From the NCBI GenBank assembly GCA_964580455.1, contig CAZOKO010000005.1:1-46786 (forward strand): 46,786 nt of DNA, in the 5' to 3' direction. The notes beneath the pieces are model-generated. The model was given only the letters and a program-made list of their open reading frames with translations, was not told the origin of the DNA and did no database searches. Source of the stretch: CAZOKO01 sp964580455 (GTDB lineage: Bacteria > Desulfobacterota > WTBG01). The position numbers and the translations under genes were made by a program. Below, piece by piece: positions 17,442 through 30,522 of this stretch (position 1 is the stretch's first letter; each line of letters starts with the position of its first letter).

Positions 17442-17907
17442 TGAACCACGAAGCACACGAAGAAGCACGAAGAGAAATAAAAAATGGACTTAAGGATTGC
17501 AAGTAGTTTGCCAGAAGAGCATGAACAATTGATCCAAAGAGTCATTTGAGCAGCCATTGAAGTTCATCGACATCTTGGCCCTGGGTTTCTTGAAAGCATT
17601 TATGAACGTGCACTTTGCCATGAGCTTAAATTACAGGCAATTCCCTTTGAAAAACAGGTTGAAATTCTAGTTCCGTATAAAGATATATCTATTCCTGGTC
17701 AGAGGCTAGATTTAATTATTGATAAATTTCTCATTTTGGAATTGAAGGCGGTGGAAGAGATTTTACCCATACATGAAGCACAACTCTTGTCTTACTTGAA
17801 ATCTACCGGATTAAAGATAGGCCTAATTATAAATTTCAAAGTAAAGCGACTGAAGTCCGGCATTAGAAGGATTGTTTTATAATTATCTTCGTGAGCTTCG
17901 TGGTTCA
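17442..17907. mobile_element. Small unit with 22-base terminal inverted repeats around a GxxExxY remnant
   Basis: The left end, 17442-17463, begins TGAACCACGAAGCACACG. Its reverse complement occurs with one mismatch at 17886-17907, so a 466-base segment containing only the GxxExxY reading frame is bounded by inverted repeats. The full 31-base left repeat (17442-17472) occurs again, identical, at 33851-33881. The unit lies exactly between the aminotransferase stop and the asd RBS. No transposase is present, so movement would need outside help. Confidence 0.55.
17484..17882 (+). pseudogene. GxxExxY-family protein with in-frame TGA
   Basis: Read from the ATG at 17484 the frame codes for a 132-residue GxxExxY protein: GPGFLESIYE gives the family motif and LILELKAVE plus GLIINFKV give its C-terminal core (a PD-(D/E)XK-like fold of unknown function). 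Codon 22 (17547-17549) is TGA, in the sequence RVI-stop-AAIEVHRHLG where relatives usually have Gly (GGA). One G-to-T change explains it. No SECIS-like hairpin or Cys pattern supports selenocysteine, and no start codon follows that would restore the motif. I regard it as a recently inactivated gene. It lies inside the inverted-repeat unit. Confidence 0.7.
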
Positions 17908-17945
17908 AATTTTTTAATAATACTTCATTTTAAGAGGAGTAGGTT

Positions 17946-18998
17946 ATGGAAAAGATAAAAATCGGTATACTGGGAGCCACCGGGATGGTGGGGCAAAGAT
18001 TCATTCAATTATTGGAAGACCATCCCTGGTTTGAAATAAGCGAACTGGCCGCATCGGAACGGAGTGCTGGAAAGCCCTACGGGGAGGCAGTATCTGGCAG
18101 GTGGAAGTTAGAAACCCCCATCCCTGACAAAGCTGCTTCCATGATGGTTAAAGAATGCAAGCCAGGTCTTGACTGTAAGATGGTATTTTCTGCTCTCGAT
18201 GCCGGAATTGCAGGTTCTGTTGAGGAAGATTTTGCAAAGGCAGGGTATGTAGTAAGCAGTAATTCCAGGAACCATCGTATGGATGAAGATGTTCCATTAC
18301 TCATTCCAGAGGTCAATGCTGACCACACCGCCATTATTGAACATCAAAGGGGAAAATATAACGGCAAGGGCTATATCGTAACCAATCCCAATTGCTCAAC
18401 CATTGGGTTAGTGCTTGCTCTGGCTCCTCTCCATAAAAAGTATGGTATCAAAAAGATTATGGTAACCACCCTGCAGGCATTGAGTGGGGCAGGATTTCCC
18501 GGGGTTCCTTCCTTGGACATCCTCGACAATGTCATCCCTTTCATTGGGAGCGAAGAAGGTAAAATGGAGTCCGAATCCTTGAAATTACTGGGGACACTTA
18601 AAGGAGGAGAATTTGTCTACGCAGATATTAAAATAAGTGCTTCCTGCAATAGAGTAAGTGTAAAAGATGGTCACTTGGAGTGTGTCAGCATTGAGATGGA
18701 GAAGAAACCTTCTATAGATGAACTAACCCTTACTTTAAAGGATTTTAATCCCTTAAAAGGATTGAACCTTCCCTTTTCCCCTCCACAACCTATCCTTGTG
18801 AAGGAGGAGGAGAACAGACCTCAACCCAAGTACGATCGAGACTTAGGAAAGGGGATGGCCTCTATAGTTGGAAGAATCAGGGAATGCCCTGTGCTTGATT
18901 ATAAATTTCTCATCTTAAGCCACAACACCATTAGAGGTGCAGCAGGCGCGGCTATTTTGAATGCTGAGTACCTGAAGGTAAAAGGGTTGCTGCAATAA
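17946..18998 (+). CDS. asd: Aspartate-semialdehyde dehydrogenase, archaeal/fungal type
   Basis: This 350-residue enzyme reduces 4-aspartyl phosphate with NADPH to aspartate semialdehyde, feeding lysine, threonine and methionine synthesis. The nucleotide-binding GILGATGMVGQRF is at the N-terminus and the catalytic cysteine is C150 in TNPNCSTIG. ASCNRVSVKDGH and HNTIRGAAGAAILNAE are characteristic of the archaeal/fungal subfamily rather than the common bacterial one. The length is normal. GAGGAG precedes the ATG, and the gene starts 39 bases after the inverted-repeat unit. Confidence 0.93.
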   Translation: MEKIKIGILGATGMVGQRFIQLLEDHPWFEISELAASERSAGKPYGEAVSGRWKLETPIPDKAASMMVKECKPGLDCKMVFSALDAGIAGSVEEDFAKAGYVVSSNSRNHRMDEDVPLLIPEVNADHTAIIEHQRGKYNGKGYIVTNPNCSTIGLVLALAPLHKKYGIKKIMVTTLQALSGAGFPGVPSLDILDNVIPFIGSEEGKMESESLKLLGTLKGGEFVYADIKISASCNRVSVKDGHLECVSIEMEKKPSIDELTLTLKDFNPLKGLNLPFSPPQPILVKEEENRPQPKYDRDLGKGMASIVGRIRECPVLDYKFLILSHNTIRGAAGAAILNAEYLKVKGLLQ

Positions 18999-19010
18999 AA
19001 CAAAAAAGCT

Positions 19011-19108
19011 CCTAAAGTTTTTTGATTTTAGCTCACTTTAGGCACTTTTAACTTCAAACTTGTTTTTAACCAATACTCCATCACTCTATTATTCCAGTAT
19101 TCCAATTT
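19011..19108. repeat. Short intergenic repeats between asd and the response regulator
   Basis: CCTAAAG (19011-19017) is mirrored by CTTTAGG (19036-19042) next to TTTTAGCTCACTTTAGGCAC. It is followed by an ATTCCAGTATTCCAATT segment (about 19090-19107) whose reverse complement resembles the TGGAATGTTGGAAT stretch before purF near 29034. These look like dispersed intergenic repeats; a weak terminator role after asd is possible. Confidence 0.35.
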
Positions 19109-19140
19109 GGGCAAAGCTTTGAATTCAATGGTATGTTCTC

Positions 19141-19824
19141 ATGCAGCACATTTTGATTTTAAGTCAGGATAAAGAGTATAGAAAAGCTTTGGCTTCATTC
19201 CTCCAGAATTCAGGTTATGTAATCTATCCCTCTGATACTATAGAAGATACCGTTGATCAATTTTATTCCAGAAAACTGGATTTAATTATAGTAGATGTTG
19301 CGTCCTGGAAAGAAGAAGGAATTAAGGTTTATAAAGATCTGAAACAGGGGATTGGGACAAAGGATTTCTCCAGTATCGTTATTGCGTCTATGGATTTAAT
19401 GAATGAGATTAATTTTGCCCTCGCATTTGATGATTTCGTCATAAAAAATGAAGATTTCACAGAAGTTCTTTTAAGAATAAAGCAGTTGCTCTGGCATCAG
19501 AGCAAGTTGGACAGCAATAATATTATAAAGATTGAAGATTTAATCCTTAACATGAATAGCTACGAGATAACTGTTAAGGGGAAGACAGTCTATCTAACCT
19601 ACAAAGAATATGAATTGCTAAAGTTTCTCTTGCTTAACAGGGGGAGGGTATTTACCAGAGATGCACTGTTAGACAAGGTATGGGGATACGATAATTATGC
19701 AGGCACCCGAACCATAGATATACATATCCAACGTTTGAGGACTAAACTAGGAGGAAAATCAAGCGAATTTATACAAACAGTAAGAAATGTTGGATATTGT
19801 TTTGCGGCTGAAAAAAGTGATTAA
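19141..19824 (+). CDS. OmpR/PhoB-family response regulator with divergent receiver
   Basis: The 227-residue protein has a receiver domain (1-120) and a winged-helix DNA-binding domain (about 128-224: LTYKEYELLKFLLLNRGRVF, RTIDIHIQRLRTKLG, VGYCFA). The probable phospho-acceptor is D52 in LIIVDVAS and the conserved lysine may be that in DFVIKNEDF. The first acidic pair is reduced to Q-D (ILSQDKEY), and the usual Thr/Ser position reads VIASMD, so phosphorylation may be weak or absent. No kinase gene is adjacent. The target is unknown; proximity to the cupin and glnA, across the oppositely oriented ettA, is only suggestive. No strong RBS is visible. Confidence 0.85.
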   Translation: MQHILILSQDKEYRKALASFLQNSGYVIYPSDTIEDTVDQFYSRKLDLIIVDVASWKEEGIKVYKDLKQGIGTKDFSSIVIASMDLMNEINFALAFDDFVIKNEDFTEVLLRIKQLLWHQSKLDSNNIIKIEDLILNMNSYEITVKGKTVYLTYKEYELLKFLLLNRGRVFTRDALLDKVWGYDNYAGTRTIDIHIQRLRTKLGGKSSEFIQTVRNVGYCFAAEKSD

Positions 19825-19973
19825 TTCAGGCGTACATGTTTATGCGGCTTTTTAACTCTTCGCAATGAAGTAACCTGTTGAAGTCAATCAGTCTGGCCAA
19901 AGCCCGGGAATAAACTATATGCGAATCATCACGCGAAGCGAGGTGATTTGTACGCTCTCTACTCAGCACTGAC

Positions 19974-21656
<1,683 letters not shown>

Positions 21657-22263
21657 TGTGAATCATCCTTAACCCAGAATTTGCAGTAGCCATCTACTGC
21701 GGCTTGCAAATCCTTGCTGCAACGCTTGTTTCACGCTTTTGCTCCTCAACATAATAATGATTATGCCTACGTCACAAAACCGCTCCAACTGCGCGTTTCA
21801 CTTTGGTTTACATCGCCTCGCTACAATGCCTACTGCAAAATCTGGGTTACCCCGAGCAAGCGGGGAATAGCAAAAAAGTGAAACTTATTTTTTGATGGGC
21901 TCAATATAGGAAAGTTCCTCCCGTGTGTCAACCAAAAGATGATCACAATGTGGCTTGGCTAACTTCCCTGGCCGGGTAGACGCCCAAGCAGCTGTGCTTG
22001 CTATAAAGTTATTGGAGGTTTTGATGAGAGACTACAAAAGGAGGATCAGGAGAAAACGTTATGCCTGATGTCCATTCAACTTAATCTTAAGAATTTTCTG
22101 AGGCGTTTCCTATTTCTAACGGTGTGAACTCAGAAAAATTATTTTTCCTGTATTTGTGCGATGCACATGCAAACAAATTAAAAAGTTTGACATTAATAAG
22201 TTAAAATTGTTCAAATAGCTTTCTAATTCAAAAGGATTCATTCTTATTGTAAGGAGGGAGCAA
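21657..22263. other. 607-base intergenic region between ettA and the cupin gene
   Basis: No credible gene is present. The region holds an inverted-repeat element (21670-21849), a CCCCG-AGCAAG-CGGGG hairpin (21850-21865), a 14-codon Arg/Lys-rich frame after GGAGG (22024-22068), and a TTGACA at 22187-22192 that may be the -35 of the cupin gene (its -10 is weak). Confidence 0.5.
21670..21849. mobile_element. MITE-like element with 20-base terminal inverted repeats
   Basis: TAACCCAGAATTTGCAGTAG at 21670-21689 is repeated in inverse orientation at 21830-21849 with a single mismatch, enclosing about 140 bases without coding capacity. The left end also folds on itself (GCAGTAG-CCAT-CTACTGC, 21683-21700). 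This is the layout of a non-autonomous miniature inverted-repeat or REP-like element. No target duplication is certain and no second copy is visible in the window. Confidence 0.5.
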
Positions 22264-22626
22264 ATGTCAGTTATAGTGGTGAAAAGGAAAGTAATGAATA
22301 GTGATTTAGAAGTTTACTCACCAGGCATAGTTCATAAAGAGGCAATAACATTTCCTGAAAGTGAGAACCTCTCTATTGGTTATTATAAGGTAACCCCGGG
22401 GACACCTTATAATATGGATATGCATTTTGAAGAGGTTGATTATGTGATTGAAGGTTCGGCAATTATTTCGGATGAAACAGGAAGCAAGTATCCTGTAGAA
22501 AAAGGTGATATTTTCTATCTTCGCAAGGGTTCTAAAATCTCTATCACTTCAGAAGTGGGATATAAAGGTGTCTATGTTATTTCTCCCCATAACTGGCAAG
22601 AACTGGTCGAGAATAAAAAAACATAG
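22264..22626 (+). CDS. Small cupin-domain protein
   Basis: The 120-residue protein is a single cupin barrel: the middle has the conserved spacing MHFEEVDYVIEGSAIISDE, then YPVEKGDIFYLRKG. Of the usual metal ligands, H and E are present in MHFEEVDYV, but the second motif has no His, so metal binding is uncertain. Such small cupins bind sugars, amino acids or polyamines, or act as regulators; the role here is unknown. The RBS AAGGAGGGAG is strong. It lies on the same strand as glnA, 338 bases upstream of it. Confidence 0.72.
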   Translation: MSVIVVKRKVMNSDLEVYSPGIVHKEAITFPESENLSIGYYKVTPGTPYNMDMHFEEVDYVIEGSAIISDETGSKYPVEKGDIFYLRKGSKISITSEVGYKGVYVISPHNWQELVENKKT

Positions 22627-22964
22627 ATAAACTATTTCACATCCACCATGCCAATAGATACCACATATTCTGAATTGTATTTCTCAACCAAATTGATGGA
22701 TTAGTTATAATAATCATTCTCCTCCCTTTTCCCCAAACCTCCCAGAATGGATTAACTCAAACTCCCCCAAGATTTTACATAGATTTTACAAAGTAGAAAT
22801 CCTTTTGAAACATTAATAATATATATTAGAAGTTACAAAGCATCTTGAGCACAGAAGGAGGGAGAAGCAATCTCCTATAATAACGGCTGGAGACCGTCGC
22901 CCACCCGACAGGGTGAGCACTAGGCCCACTGTGGCAAATAACTTTTAAAAAAGGAGGATAAAAA
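22627..22964 (+). other. 338-base glnA upstream region
   Basis: No gene is present. The first 200 bases are AT-rich without a clear promoter that I can defend. From about 22880 to 22946 a GC-rich segment begins GGCTGGAGACCGTCG and contains CACCC-GACA-GGGTG (22907-22917 region) and a GCCCACTGTGGC stretch. It stands out from its surroundings and could be a structured leader. AAGGAGG just before the ATG is the ribosome-binding site of glnA. Confidence 0.5.
22883..22946 (+). promoter_or_regulatory. Candidate structured RNA leader of glnA
   Basis: This compact GC-rich block sits in AT-rich DNA directly 5' of glnA. A CACCC/GGGTG hairpin is visible, with flanking GGAGACC and GGCAAATAAC segments that loosely recall glycine-riboswitch core sequences (GGAGAGACC, GGCAAA) but do not match the full consensus. 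It also does not match the cyanobacterial glnA or Downstream-peptide motifs as I know them. Placement suggests a cis-regulatory element; the ligand is unknown. Confidence 0.35.
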
Positions 22965-24296
22965 ATGGAAACAAAAGACAAAGATTATGTATTAAAAATG
23001 GTGAACGAACGGAATGTGAAATTTATCAGGTTATGGTTTACAGACATCCTGGGATTTCTAAAAAGCTTTGCCATAACGCCTGATGAACTGGAAACTGCCC
23101 TAAATGAAGGCATGGGGTTTGATGGTTCCTCTATTGAAGGATTTGCACGAATCGACGAGAGTGATATGGTGGCTATGCCTGATACAAGCACATTCACGCT
23201 ATTACCCTGGAGATCTAAAGAGGATGCGGTTGCACGGATGTTTTGTGACATTATTGAACCCGATGGTACCCCTTATAAGGGCGACCCACGCTGGGTTCTA
23301 AAAAAGAACTTGAAGAAGGCTGCCGATATGGGTTTTACCTTCTATGTGGGGCCTGAATTAGAATACTTTTATTTCAAGAGCAGTGAGGGGAAACCAGAGG
23401 TGCTTGATCACGGTGGGTATTTTGATTTGACCCCCCTTGATGTAGCAAGTGACCTACGTCGAGAAACAGTTCTCACCCTGCAAGAGATGGGGATCGGTGT
23501 AGAATACAGTCACCATGAGGTAGCCCCCAGTCAACACGAAATTGACCTGCGTTATACTGATGCACTCACCATGGCTGATAATGCTATGACCTATCGATTG
23601 GTAGTAAAAGAAGTGGCCTTAAAACATGGGGTGTATGCTACCTTCATGCCCAAACCCATCTTTGGAGAAAACGGGAGTGGTATGCACGTTCATCAATCTC
23701 TATTTAAGGGGGACAAAAATGCCTTTTTTAATCCCGAAGACAAATACCATCTCTCAGATACAGGTAAAGGATATCTGGCTGGATTGCTGGCACACGCCCG
23801 TGAGTTTACTATTATTACTAATCAATGGGTCAACTCATTTAAGAGGTTGGTGCCAGGTTATGAGGCCCCTGTTTATCTTTCCTGGGCGCAGAGGAACCGT
23901 TCCGACCTCATTCGTATCCCTGTATATAAACCGGGCAGAGAGAAAGCTACCAGACTTGAATATCGCTCCCCTGACCCGGCATGCAACCCCTATTTGACTT
24001 TTGCTGCCATGCTCGCTGCTGGACTTGATGGCATTGAGAAAGGATTAACACCACCTACTCCTATTGAAGAAAATGTCTATGAAATGACGCCTCAGAAGAG
24101 GAAAAAACTAAAGATTGGCCAGCTTCCTGAAGATTTATGGGAAGCGATTATGATTGCTGAAAAAAGTTCGTTCCTAAAAGATTGCCTTGGGGACCATGTC
24201 TTTGAGAATTTTATAACCAATAAGAAGATAGAATGGGAAAGATACCGAGCTCAAGTTACAAATTATGAGCTGGATAAATATTTATCAATTTTGTGA
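22965..24296 (+). CDS. glnA: Type I glutamine synthetase
   Basis: The 443-residue enzyme condenses glutamate, ammonia and ATP to glutamine, the nitrogen donor for carA, purF and the glutamate synthase encoded downstream. The N-terminal beta-Grasp has FTDILGFLKSFAI, the latch region FDGSSIEGFARIDESDM, and the catalytic domain VGPELEYFYF, EVAPSQHEIDLRY, NGSGMHVHQS and RLEYRSPDPACNPYLTFAAM. Its length and the NVYEMTPQKRKKL segment fit the shorter GSI-alpha type, which is usually not adenylylated. Regulation is more likely through the leader or a repressor such as NrpR, though I see no GGCA-N6-TGCC site nearby. The RBS is AAGGAGG. Confidence 0.96.
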   Translation: METKDKDYVLKMVNERNVKFIRLWFTDILGFLKSFAITPDELETALNEGMGFDGSSIEGFARIDESDMVAMPDTSTFTLLPWRSKEDAVARMFCDIIEPDGTPYKGDPRWVLKKNLKKAADMGFTFYVGPELEYFYFKSSEGKPEVLDHGGYFDLTPLDVASDLRRETVLTLQEMGIGVEYSHHEVAPSQHEIDLRYTDALTMADNAMTYRLVVKEVALKHGVYATFMPKPIFGENGSGMHVHQSLFKGDKNAFFNPEDKYHLSDTGKGYLAGLLAHAREFTIITNQWVNSFKRLVPGYEAPVYLSWAQRNRSDLIRIPVYKPGREKATRLEYRSPDPACNPYLTFAAMLAAGLDGIEKGLTPPTPIEENVYEMTPQKRKKLKIGQLPEDLWEAIMIAEKSSFLKDCLGDHVFENFITNKKIEWERYRAQVTNYELDKYLSIL

Positions 24297-24348
24297 TGAT
24301 ATTTATTTTAATTTGATTTGTCCTGTGTATTAGGCTTAATCGTCCTAG

Positions 24349-24460
24349 AATCCATTTCAATATCCGTTTGCCGAAGAAGCTGACATTGTTACAGTAATTG
24401 TCCACAAGACCTTCTTTGGTTTCAAGCGAGGTCTCGTCATGAGCAATGCTGACATCAAAG
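24349..24460 (+). pseudogene. glyA: Fragment of serine hydroxymethyltransferase gene
   Basis: Between glnA and carA about 36 codons translate as FQYPFAEEADIV...VHKTFFGFKRGLVMSN, which aligns with FQDPLGEGADIV...THKTFFGSQRGLIMSN around the PLP-lysine of the intact glyA at 45471-46712. Long stretches are identical at the DNA level (GACATTGTTACAG, CACAAGACCTTCTTTGGTT). A TAG precedes the fragment and there is no start. It is a decayed or partially duplicated piece of an archaeal-type glyA. Its end runs directly into the RBS and GTG of carA. Confidence 0.85.
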
Positions 24461-24469
24461 AGGTTTATT

Positions 24470-25555
24470 GTGAAAGCTCTACTTGCATTAGAAGATGGAA
24501 AAGTTTTTAGAGGACGCTCCTTTGGTGCTCCTGGAGAAAGAGCAGGAGAGGTCGTATTTAATACCAGCATGACAGGATACCAGGAAATATTAACGGATCC
24601 TTCTTATAAAGGACAGATCGTTACTATGACCTATCCTCTGATGGGCAACTATGGTGTTAATGAGGAAGATCTGGAATCATCAGCACCACAGGCAGAAGGT
24701 TTCATAGTTAAGGAGGCAAGTGGAATTACCAGCAACTGGCGGTCTCGCAAGGGGTTAGGAGAATATTTAAAGGAATATAACATACCGGGTATTGAGGGTA
24801 TCGACACCAGAGCATTAACCAAACATATCAGAACTTCTGGTGCAATGAAAGCCGTAATTTCCACCGAATGTCTGGATGAAGCAGTTCTAGTTAAGAAGGC
24901 CCAGGATTCCCCAGGTCTCATAGGACGTGATCTGGTAAAAGAGGTTACCTGTCAAAAACCTTACCAATGGAACGGAGAGGGGGAAGGAAACAACGCTTTT
25001 AAAGTAGTTGCCATAGACTGCGGCATTAAAACTAATATACTGCGGGTGCTTGATACAGCAGGGTGTGAGGTGACAGTAGTACCTGCCCACACCCGGGCAG
25101 AAGAGATTATAGCCCTGAATGCCAATGGCATTTTACTGTCAAATGGTCCAGGTGACCCGGCGGGAGTACCCCATATAGCAGAAACCGTTAGAGAGCTGAT
25201 AGGAAAGCTGCCCATCTTTGGCATTTGTCTTGGACATCAGATTTTAGGGCTGGCTTTTGGAGGGAAAACCTATAAATTGAAATTTGGACATAGGGGTGCT
25301 AACCAGCCCGTAAAAGATCTGGCCACAGGGAAGGTGAGCATTACTTCTCAAAACCACGGTTTTTGTATAGATATTGGGAGCCTCAAAAAAGATGAAATCG
25401 AGTTTACCCATATAAATCTTAATGACCAGACTTTGGAAGGTATGAGGCATAAAAAATACCCGATTTTCTCAGTTCAGTATCATCCGGAAGCCTCCCCAGG
25501 ACCCCATGATGCCAGCTACCTCTTTGAAGATTTCATCCACTTAATGGAAAAGTAA
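24470..25555 (+). CDS. carA: Carbamoyl-phosphate synthase small subunit
   Basis: This 361-residue glutaminase subunit supplies ammonia to CarB. The N-terminal CPSase domain starts MKALLALEDGKVFRGRSFGA. The C-terminal class I glutaminase has SNGPGDPAG, the nucleophile C253 in FGICLGHQILGLAFGG, and the catalytic His-Glu in QYHPEASPGPHD. I choose the GTG at 24470 because AGAGG lies six bases before it and the protein then begins exactly like family members; an upstream ATG would extend into the glyA fragment. It is followed by carB and purF in the same orientation. Confidence 0.95.
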   Translation: MKALLALEDGKVFRGRSFGAPGERAGEVVFNTSMTGYQEILTDPSYKGQIVTMTYPLMGNYGVNEEDLESSAPQAEGFIVKEASGITSNWRSRKGLGEYLKEYNIPGIEGIDTRALTKHIRTSGAMKAVISTECLDEAVLVKKAQDSPGLIGRDLVKEVTCQKPYQWNGEGEGNNAFKVVAIDCGIKTNILRVLDTAGCEVTVVPAHTRAEEIIALNANGILLSNGPGDPAGVPHIAETVRELIGKLPIFGICLGHQILGLAFGGKTYKLKFGHRGANQPVKDLATGKVSITSQNHGFCIDIGSLKKDEIEFTHINLNDQTLEGMRHKKYPIFSVQYHPEASPGPHDASYLFEDFIHLMEK

Positions 25556-25630
25556 AAGGTGTACTATGCCGGCAAACGAAAAATTTAATTATGCTCATGG
25601 TTAATGTCTTTATTCATTCAAAATCTTAAT

Positions 25631-25652
25631 AATCTGCGTTCATCTGCGTCCA
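25631..25652. repeat. ATCTGCGTTC-type intergenic repeat before carB
   Basis: Two near-identical ten-base units (ATCTGCGTTC, ATCTGCGTCC) stand in tandem in the 113-base gap between carA and carB. The same kind of GGACGCAGATGAACGCAGAT sequence is a widespread intergenic repeat in uncultured anaerobe genomes, from memory. It lies 17 bases before the carB start codon, which has no recognisable Shine-Dalgarno sequence. Confidence 0.45.
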
Positions 25653-25668
25653 AATTTAAAAATCAATT

Positions 25669-28992
<3,324 letters not shown>

Positions 28993-29079
28993 TTTAAGCT
29001 GAGCTTATCCTGGGGTATGAAGGGCTTAAGCAACTGGAATGTTGGAATGAGGGGTTGCTAATTAGGTTGAGTAGTTATT

Positions 29080-30438
29080 ATGATAAATAATCATCTAAAA
29101 GAAGAATGTGGCATCTTTGGAATTTTTGGCTATGAAGATGCTGCCAGAATTACCTACCTGGGCCTTTATGCCTTACAGCATCGAGGTCAGGAAAGTACAG
29201 GCATTGTTGTCTCAGATGGAAAACGTTTAACAGACTATCGGGCGATGGGATTAGTGCCTGAGGTATTCAACGAAGATAACTTAAAACAACTGACTGGCGA
29301 TAGAGCGATTGGACACGTACGTTATTCAACCACAGGAAGTTCAGAAGTAAAAAATGCACAACCTTTTAAGGTAGATTACTTCCGTGGTTCCCTTGCCGTT
29401 GCCCACAATGGAAATCTTGTTAACACTAACGAATTACGTCGCAGACTGGAAAAAGCAGGCTCCATTTTTCAATCCACCATGGATAGTGAGATTATTGTTC
29501 ATCTGGTGGCTAAGTCTAAAAGTGCTACCCTTGAAGATGCACTGATCGACTCCCTGCCTAAACTGAAAGGAGCCTATTCTCTGCTCCTCCTCACTCAGGA
29601 CCAGATGATTGGCATAAGAGACCCCCATGGTTTCAGGCCACTATGTCTGGGGAAACTTAATGGAGCTTATATTCTCTCCTCTGAAACATGTGCCCTGGAT
29701 CTCATCCAGGCTGAATATATTAGAGAGGTTGAGCCAGGTGAAATCATTATTATAGACAAAAAAGGGGTGCATTCACTTAAACCTTTTGCGCCAGCCAGTT
29801 CTTCCCTTTGTATCTTTGAATTCATCTATTTTGCCCGTCCGGACAGCCATGTTTTTGGTGAGAGTGTATATCTGGCTCGAAAACGGTTGGGGAAAGAACT
29901 GGCTTTAGAAAAACCTGTAGAATGCGATCTGGTAATACCCATGCCGGATTCTGGCAATTGTGCTGCCCTTGGTTTTGCTGAAGCATCAGGGATTCCTTTT
30001 GAGATGGGCATTACCAGAAATCACTATGTGGGGCGCACCTTCATTCAGCCCTCGCAGGCGAGTAGAGATTTGGGAGTTAAGGTGAAGTCAAACCCGGTAA
30101 AGGATGTCATAAAGGATAAGCGGATTGTAGTAATCGAGGATTCCATTGTTCGTGGTACCACCAGTAAAATCAGGATGAGGAACCTTAGAGAAGCCGGTGC
30201 AAAAGAGGTTCATATGAGGGTAAGCTGTCCACCCCACAGATACCCTTGCTGTTATGGTATTGATTTCCCAACCCGGGAAGAATTGATTGCTTCCTCTCAC
30301 TCTGTAGAAGAAATTTCTAAATTTATTGGACTGGATACCCTGGGATATTTGAGTCTGGATGGGATGGTCAAGGCTATGCCTTTTCCTAAAGAGAACTTCT
30401 GTTTATCTTGCTTCGATGGGAAATATCCTGTAAAATAA
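29080..30438 (+). CDS. purF: Amidophosphoribosyltransferase
   Basis: The 452-residue enzyme makes 5-phosphoribosylamine from PRPP and glutamine, the first step of purine synthesis. The nucleophile is Cys10 in LKEECGIFGIFGY, exposed after removal of a nine-residue leader as in the Bacillus-type enzyme. GHVRYSTTG, AHNGNLVN and the PRPP loop VVIEDSIVRGTTSK are intact. C-terminal cysteines (CPPHRYPCCYG, CLSCF) suit the [4Fe-4S]-containing class. In contrast to the protein at 3793-5193 all catalytic residues are present. It follows carB, continuing the glutamine-dependent gene series. Confidence 0.95.
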   Translation: MINNHLKEECGIFGIFGYEDAARITYLGLYALQHRGQESTGIVVSDGKRLTDYRAMGLVPEVFNEDNLKQLTGDRAIGHVRYSTTGSSEVKNAQPFKVDYFRGSLAVAHNGNLVNTNELRRRLEKAGSIFQSTMDSEIIVHLVAKSKSATLEDALIDSLPKLKGAYSLLLLTQDQMIGIRDPHGFRPLCLGKLNGAYILSSETCALDLIQAEYIREVEPGEIIIIDKKGVHSLKPFAPASSSLCIFEFIYFARPDSHVFGESVYLARKRLGKELALEKPVECDLVIPMPDSGNCAALGFAEASGIPFEMGITRNHYVGRTFIQPSQASRDLGVKVKSNPVKDVIKDKRIVVIEDSIVRGTTSKIRMRNLREAGAKEVHMRVSCPPHRYPCCYGIDFPTREELIASSHSVEEISKFIGLDTLGYLSLDGMVKAMPFPKENFCLSCFDGKYPVK

Positions 30439-30522
30439 GAATTCTTGTATTCTCGATAGCATTGATAAAAAGATGAAATCCGACCGTTGATAGTTGAATA
30501 TACTGAAGAAATGGTATAAATA

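Noticed and set aside
17547..17549. TGA in the GxxExxY frame as a second selenocysteine codon
   Set aside because: Relatives have Gly here, not Cys, and I see no hairpin at the right distance. A GGA-to-TGA nonsense change is simpler.
19011..19042. Rho-independent terminator after asd
   Set aside because: A seven-base stem with an 18-base loop and T-runs misplaced inside the loop. Better explained as an intergenic repeat.
21850..21865. CRISPR-like repeat (CCCCG-AGCAAG-CGGGG)
   Set aside because: It occurs once, with no spaced copies and no cas genes.
22024..22068. 14-codon Arg/Lys-rich frame after GGAGG
   Set aside because: The RBS spacing is good but the peptide is short, has no known family and lies in repeat-rich DNA. 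Not enough to call a gene.
22883..22946. Glycine, cobalamin or glutamine riboswitch assignment for the glnA leader
   Set aside because: Only isolated fragments resemble those cores. The order and full consensus do not match, so I left it unnamed.
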